Assembly (NCBI GenBank): GCA_031272745.1
Contig: JAISTF010000019.1
Location: forward strand, 1 to 7,133
Direction of reading: 5' to 3'
Length of the DNA: 7,133 bases
Source of the DNA: Eubacteriales Family XIII. Incertae Sedis bacterium
GTDB lineage: Bacteria; Bacillota; Clostridia; Peptostreptococcales; Anaerovoracaceae
Shown in pieces: positions 6,301-7,133 of this stretch. Under the pieces are notes generated by a model that ran no database searches, was not told where the DNA came from, and worked only from the letters and a program-made list of their open reading frames with translations. Position numbers and translations under genes: made by a program. The first letter of the stretch is position 1; every line of letters starts with the position of its first letter.

Positions 6301-7133
6301 GTTCCAGCTGAGGGCATTCACGGCCTCGCTGACCGCGCGCGCGTCCGTCATCTCCCATTTCGCGTAGAGCGTGAGATTGGCCGTGACCGGCGTGTCGAAA
6401 TCGTATTCGGCCGTGAGGGCCGCGTCCGCGTACCAGCCGTCGAAGTCGTAACCGTCGCGGCTGGGCACCGGCGGCGGGGTGGCCGCAGCGCCCTCCGCCA
6501 CCTGCTGCGAGGCAAGCGCGCTGCCGCCGTTCGTGCGGAAGGTGACGAGCCAGACGTCCGGCGACTGCGCGCCCCAATGCACCGTGATGTAGGCGCGGTT
6601 GGACGTCCAGTTCGCGTCCCACCCCTCGGGCTTCGCGGCCAGATCCGTGTAGATATGCGCCGGGTTCGTGACGGCGCCGATGTCAAAGGCACCGCTGCCG
6701 ATGGTGGTCACGGAGCTGGGGACGGTGACGAGCACGAGGCTCGTGCAGCCGCTGAAGGCGCCGCTGCCGATGGACGTCAGCGTGGACGGCAGGTGGATGC
6801 TCACGAGGTGCGTCTGCTGGTAGAAGCCGTTTCCGCCGCCGTAGTCGCCGATGGCCGTGATGCCCTCGCCGAGCCAGACGGTCTCGAGGTTCATGCTGTT
6901 TGAGAACAGGTTCCCCGTGATCGTCCCCGTCGTGCCGTCCGCGGGCGCCTCCGCGCCGCCGAGCGTGACGTGCTTCAAAGACGGGTTGTTCGCGAAGGCG
7001 CTGCCGCCGAAGGACACCGCGCCCGGCGCGACGAGCGTCTCAAGGCCCGTGGTGTGGAAGGCGTTGCCGCCGATGGTCGTCACGCTCGCGGGGATCGTGA
7101 TGTCCGTGAGCGAGGTGCAGTTCGCGAAAGTCG
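322..7133 (-). CDS. Giant modular secreted/cell-surface protein: BspA-type LRR, InlB repeats, Ig-like, Fn3, PKD, cohesin-like, MBG and dockerin domains; N-terminus beyond window
   Basis: One unbroken frame ends at TAG 322-324 and is still open at the right edge. Residue numbers here and in the domain entries count the valine codon GTG 7081-7083 as 1. That codon is internal, because the 16 codons before it already encode leucine-rich repeat (FANCTSLTDITIP). Order: LRR, InlB and aBig_2 (to 340), the same trio again (350-679), Ig-like, Fn3, PKD, carboxypeptidase-regulatory-like, unnamed region, cohesin-like, three MBG repeats, dockerin, cohesin-like, Ig-like, Fn3. Such repeats in Firmicutes mediate adhesion and extracellular assembly; no catalytic domain is visible. 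Export is inferred from the domains, since any signal peptide is outside. There is no LPXTG, hydrophobic anchor or SLH at the C-terminus, which ends in a basic Lys/Arg-rich stretch. Codons are strongly GC-ending. Function beyond binding or scaffolding is not known. Confidence 0.93.
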   Translation of the reverse strand, partial: TFANCTSLTDITIPASVTTIGGNAFHTTGLETLVAPGAVSFGGSAFANNPSLKHVTLGGAEAPADGTTGTITGNLFSNSMNLETVWLGEGITAIGDYGGGNGFYQQTHLVSIHLPSTLTSIGSGAFSGCTSLVLVTVPSSVTTIGSGAFDIGAVTNPAHIYTDLAAKPEGWDANWTSNRAYITVHWGAQSPDVWLVTFRTNGGSALASQQVAEGAAATPPPVPSRDGYDFDGWYADAALTAEYDFDTPVTANLTLYAKWEMTDARAVSEAVNALSWNDFKGDNTEGAQRVTQNLALPAEGLYGTAITWASDLLANITNAGVVTRPAIPDPDAIVTLTATVSRGTANQQKTFHLTVPMEEGDDPGDYAYEPLRDADETLLGYKITNYRGTEADVVVPATYNGYAIMQIGTNAFIDKTFLTSVTLPDSITRIGFGAFARDYGLAEVTLPEGLDWIETYAFADCTSLTSLTIPQAVTKVDGSAFQGNATDLYFETRAQVNALIAYRADWNNGNSGTIHVAEETLHTVVFDPRNGSPAVQVALLHGKAILAEENAEEISVLPVLTDGRNEFLGWFTQIDGGAQIDGTEIVTADVTYYAHWQIKDSVAVADVANALGWEQIKNGNTGAAGAVTSDLTLPVTDWYGYGTVIEWVSDAPGIIANDGTVTRPAAAEGNVTVLLDANVSKGPAVAQKHIYVVVLCEDETVPVITGIAPADGAVIGPSRKTVSVGALDAGGALKAVTLEIKKAEDEAWTALAARNDYTAQGGTLSADIPLGGFAHGDAIDVRAQASDAAGNASPWTTVCYTVDKQVAAPTAAAAVNAGEGETAHVVVSWTAPDDADITGFKVTRKSGGQETAIAYVPRQAGETDYSMNDAGIGLASASYIYRIDALDALGNEAGAETGAVTTPERTTPIAAIYASAVAEAGFGYTVDASYSWHYYPVASYRFDFGDGTAAVTQTAAVATHSYAEAGSYTVTLTVTDTQGQTSAAVTHAVTVLASTAPAKVEVTVRSDSGGVLAGMPVFFDLGSEAPDVAATGADGKVLFTGEPGVHVIGSIGDDNNYLPSQASVTLVSGQTATLTLVLTHKPIVEGTFEVTRMTPQEIADAGIDVEDPDNSYIVEITVDLAYGHETYDCRIVYDVGSGSNVDVPGSGVIHTGDGAAFYPQVIVPAFPEGVPADVSPKNFVTVAYLEIPVQVKALKDFYDVKLHILNNASEEYSLVNNTVTLNVPEGMTLMQTAVSEGATVAIDEIAGQTTHTVRWILRGDAVGTYDLTADYAGMVSVFNWPLTAQFVTTEPIEVRGLSDLELHVDASSNLADPLPFNVTLINRGDAPVYYASVLLPAAIEDEARSRTYTVTRVCAELFDADGAAAAALLDTGRVLIGDGLSAAAPEPLEALGPGEKLVLHYEFGGLPPAATDEDGFVRDYLYDWSLAYEETYGMDVTFAQHPSTWFGSYTPPDDPDEDGDEAVVTVGAPEAVYAGGQALVPVSIAHNPGFAAFFFTAAVADGSPLTLSGASLDGTLLEGLNVVDEGLPVSGNVFYVGSEEITEDGVLFYLVVDVAEDAAVGAYGITMSLQNGDEENFLDDDAEAVPVTFVAGGVNVRALTIPTAADLNFDTPKTVVYDGSPKAATVSKGTAGIGDLTVWYTGTGGTAYAKSQAAPTNAGAYAVTVDVAAARANGYAAADGIGVGTLTIARAALPDFAWPTASAITYGQPLSAATLAPVSNAYGTFAWDDADYVGTAVKDAGTYAYNVTFTMNAAAARNYEPLGDAGRDVTITVNKAPAPTITWPTASPIAQGDPLSASTLTGGSTAYGAFGWTNGALTPTAPGGNYEVTFTPSAATANNFEPISPLTRNVYVTVVLRGDVNGDGKLNAVDALTVLRIAVGIVNPSTLTAAQMAAIDLDGDGLITAADATNVARLVAGLAPLSVGTLSLSSLRAGAADAGTGIAPLAVAAAGPVITVGSADGLAQGESFTVPVTIAGNPGFAGMVLSVNYPKDALELTSIETTGAMLSGAQKDAAAGTIGYAASADKTGDGTLFSLAFTVKDGTANGSYSIEASLKGGIARNLVNAGLQTVPAGFSAGTVLVGRTIADEETPLCSLDAKETKVEVASMAWTGKDIKGGFVVTVNGETLTEGVDYTLAVKGSTKKIGKVTVTVTGLGKYAGTTTVTVKIVPKTLKVSKAQASGKGKLAVQWQKSSAAEKVTKYQLRYRVKGTKKWKTVTVDAKKTSYSVKNAKKGKVYEFEVRAVKTIKTGASKGTYAGAWSKTKRSKAVR
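325..624 (-). other. C-terminal lysine-rich fibronectin type III domain
   Basis: Residues 2154-2253 include KLAVQWQKSS, KVTKYQLRYRVKGTKKWKTV, KGKVYEFEVRAVKT and WSKTKRSKAVR at the end. The W, Y-Q-L-R-Y-R and Y-E-F-x-V-R-A landmarks are Fn3. Its strong positive charge contrasts with the acidic middle of the protein and could aid wall or polymer contact, which is inference. Confidence 0.85.
625..837 (-). other. C-terminal Ig-like domain
   Basis: Residues 2083-2153 read MAWTGKDIKGGFVVTVNG, LTEGVDYTLAV, then IGKVTVTVTGLGKYAGTTTV. The Y/W-T-G-K, G-x-D-Y and G-K-Y-x-G-T series is very common near the end of giant clostridial exported proteins. Confidence 0.7.
883..1281 (-). other. Cohesin-like domain 2
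   Basis: Residues 1935-2067 read VITVGSADGLAQGESFTVPV, NPGFAGMVLSVNYPKDALEL, then GDGTLFSLAFTVKDGTANGS. The order of strands and the Y-x-x-D-x-L-E-L and D-G-T-L-F-x-L-x-F motifs match cohesins, which bind dockerins. An Ala-rich linker (1906-1934) joins it to the preceding dockerin. Confidence 0.8.
1369..1563 (-). other. Type I dockerin domain, internal
   Basis: Residues 1841-1905 hold two EF-hand-like calcium loops: DVNGDGKLNAVD (D1843, N1845, D1847, D1854) and DLDGDGLITAAD (D1880, D1882, D1884, D1891). Each is followed by the usual helix (ALTVLRIAVGI; ATNVARLVAGL). All acidic ligand positions are intact, so calcium binding is likely. Dockerins dock onto cohesins. The pair at loop positions 10-11 is Ala-Val in loop 1 and Ala-Ala in loop 2, rather than Ser-Thr. 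Its place before a cohesin-like domain, not at the C-terminus, is unusual. Confidence 0.92.
1567..2337 (-). repeat. Three MBG/YDG-like repeats
   Basis: Residues 1583-1675 have VVYDGSPKAATV, then APTNAGAYAVTVDVAA and VGTLTIARA, an MBG-type unit. Residues 1678-1760 and 1761-1839 are a tandem pair sharing W-P-T-A-S-x-I-x-x-G-x-P-L-S-A-x-T-L, A-Y-G-x-F-x-W, Y-x-V-T-F-T and N-x-E-P. The pair is clearly duplicated but diverged. Such units act as stalk repeats in large adhesins. Confidence 0.75.
2338..2751 (-). other. Divergent cohesin-like domain 1
   Basis: Residues 1445-1582 open AVVTVGAPEAVYAGGQALVP and share the NPGFA motif and the G-x-L-F-Y-L-V-V-D-V strand with the clearer cohesin-like domain at 1935-2067. 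It contains an acidic stretch (NGDEENFLDDDAEAV). Similarity to cohesin is partial, so ability to bind dockerin is uncertain. Confidence 0.6.
2764..3888 (-). other. Unassigned ~375-residue region of the giant protein
   Basis: Residues 1066-1440 match no family I can name with confidence. Visible parts are a start rich in acidic residues (EIADAGIDVEDPDNSYIVEI), a beta-rich middle (FYDVKLHILNNASEEYSLV, TVTLNVPEGMTL, TVRWILRGDAVGTYDLTADY) and a second beta unit (PLPFNVTLINRGDAPVYYAS). The last resembles CARDB/NEW3-type Ig folds. It ends in an acidic proline linker (PPDDPDEDGDEA). Cysteines are sparse (1113 and 1338). Confidence 0.5.
3889..4146 (-). other. Carboxypeptidase-regulatory-like / prealbumin-like beta domain
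   Basis: Residues 980-1065 read KVEVTVRSDSGGVLAGMPVF, ATGADGKVLFTG, then ASVTLVSGQTATLTLVLTHK. The G-x-P-V/L-x-V and T-x-x-D-G-K-x-x-F-x-G order fits the CarboxypepD_reg/SpaA-like fold. It is a structural stalk domain by inference. Confidence 0.65.
4156..4416 (-). other. PKD domain
   Basis: Residues 890-976 include YRFDFGDGT (924-932) and THSYAEAGSYTVTLTVTD (943-960). These are the two defining PKD motifs, found in extracellular adhesins and polysaccharide-active proteins. Confidence 0.93.
4417..4719 (-). other. Fibronectin type III domain
   Basis: Residues 789-889 begin APTAAAAVNAGEGETAHVVV and continue SWTAPDDADITGFKVTRKSG and YIYRIDALDALGNEAG. The W, the I-x-G-F/Y-x-V-x-R and the Y-x-Y-R-I-x-A-x-D strands are standard Fn3 landmarks. 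It is likely a spacer or carbohydrate-surface binding module. Confidence 0.8.
4720..5034 (-). other. Bacterial Ig-like domain
   Basis: Residues 684-788 open VPVITGIAPADGAVIG and close IDVRAQASDAAGNASPWTTV. The A-x-D-x-A-G-N motif near the end is common in bacterial Ig-like and cadherin-like surface domains. The family call is by pattern only. Confidence 0.6.
5047..5343 (-). other. Atrophied bacterial Ig-like domain 2 (aBig_2-like)
   Basis: Residues 581-679 contain ALGWEQIKNGNT, LPVTDWYGYGTVIEWVSD and GTVTRPAA. They line up with 245-340, and the domain completes the second LRR-InlB-aBig module. Confidence 0.75.
5344..5574 (-). other. InlB B-repeat-like domain 2, expanded
   Basis: Residues 504-580 read HTVVFDPRNGSPAVQV, FLGWFTQIDGG and VTYYAHW. 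The opening and closing motifs match the first copy. The middle is longer because of an acidic insert (AEENAEEISVLPVLTDG). Confidence 0.8.
5578..6036 (-). other. BspA-type leucine-rich repeat array 2
   Basis: Residues 350-502 open with the usual entry strand pattern (GYKITNYRGTEADVVVPATY). Repeats such as FLTSVTLPDSITRIGFGAFA and CTSLTSLTIPQAVTKVDGSAF follow. A cap ends it (LYFETRAQVNALIAYRADW). It is shorter than array 1. Confidence 0.9.
6064..6351 (-). other. Atrophied bacterial Ig-like domain 1 (aBig_2-like)
   Basis: Residues 245-340 contain ALSWNDFKGDNT, the LP-x-x-x-x-YGT-x-I-T-W-A-S-D core and V-V-T-R-P, ending in a hydrophobic strand. The pattern fits the aBig_2 family. It matches residues 581-679 closely in order and motifs, showing internal duplication. 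Confidence 0.75.
6352..6555 (-). other. InlB B-repeat / Listeria-Bacteroides repeat 1 (Flg_new type)
   Basis: Residues 177-244 read V-W-L-V-T-F-R-T-N-G-G, then GYDFDGWYADAALT and LTLYAKWE. The F-x-x-N-G-G opening, the GW-Y core and the final YAKW are diagnostic of this small beta fold, which often links surface modules. Confidence 0.9.
6571..7133 (-). other. BspA-type leucine-rich repeat array 1 (LRR_5), open at the window edge
   Basis: This covers residues -16 to 171. Repeats of about 22-23 residues follow the pattern AF-x-x-C/N-x-x-L-x-x-V-x-L-P-x-x-V/L-T-x-I-G-x-x, for example TLTSIGSGAFSGCTSL at 101-116. It closes with IYTDLAAKPEGWDANW, the typical end cap of these arrays. Known relatives bind host or matrix proteins. 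Earlier repeats evidently lie beyond the window. Confidence 0.9.

Noticed and set aside
2674..6903. Very long open frame (about 1,400 codons) on the plus strand opposite the giant gene
   Set aside because: Its product is a run of Arg, Asp, Val and His with no domains. The opposite frame has GC-ending codons and convincing domains throughout, so this is a shadow of GC-rich codon use.
6571..7133. CRISPR-like array from the recurring GCCGCTGCCGATGG-type words
   Set aside because: The recurrences follow the leucine-rich repeat period in frame and lack constant repeats with unique spacers.

Overview
The window suggests a Bacillota (Firmicutes) genome, most likely a gut- or rumen-type Clostridia. 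This is inferred from the families present: BspA-type leucine-rich repeats, InlB-type repeats, atrophied bacterial Ig domains, cohesin and dockerin domains, and a tiny membrane peptide resembling the Hol_Tox/TxpA-BsrG toxins of Firmicutes. Species cannot be fixed from sequence alone. Composition is split. The first ~200 bases are of ordinary base composition, while everything to the right is GC-rich with a strong third-position GC bias.

Layout, left to right. Positions 2-85 (+) hold the end of a very small single-pass membrane peptide, followed at once by an intrinsic terminator (90-117). Positions 118-321 hold no convincing gene but are full of signals. There is an inverted repeat (128-159), then a sigma70/sigmaA-type promoter with perfect -35 and -10 hexamers on the minus strand (167-194), aimed at the 3' end of the small gene. 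Two GC-rich stem-loops follow (222-249 and 258-297) just after the stop codon of the large gene. A small hydrophobic peptide gene with a promoter firing antisense into its 3' end is the arrangement of Firmicutes type I toxin-antitoxin loci (TxpA/RatA, BsrG/SR4), so this left edge is read as a candidate type I module.

Positions 322-7133 (-) are one uninterrupted reading frame that runs off the right edge. At least 2,269 residues of a giant, probably secreted, modular protein are visible; its N-terminus and signal peptide lie outside. From N to C it carries: LRR array, InlB-type repeat and aBig_2-like domain; a second copy of the same three-part module; an Ig-like domain; fibronectin type III; PKD; a carboxypeptidase-regulatory-like domain; about 375 residues I cannot name; a divergent cohesin-like domain; three MBG/YDG-like repeats; a type I dockerin; a second, clearer cohesin-like domain; an Ig-like domain; and a C-terminal lysine-rich fibronectin type III domain. 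No LPXTG motif, membrane anchor or S-layer homology domain is seen at the C-terminus, so retention at the cell surface, if any, would have to be non-covalent, for example through dockerin-cohesin pairing.

The two units are convergent. Read-through from the large gene would run through the antisense promoter and into the small peptide gene as antisense RNA, which may link their expression. Long open frames on the opposite strand of the large gene are treated as shadows of its GC-rich codon use.
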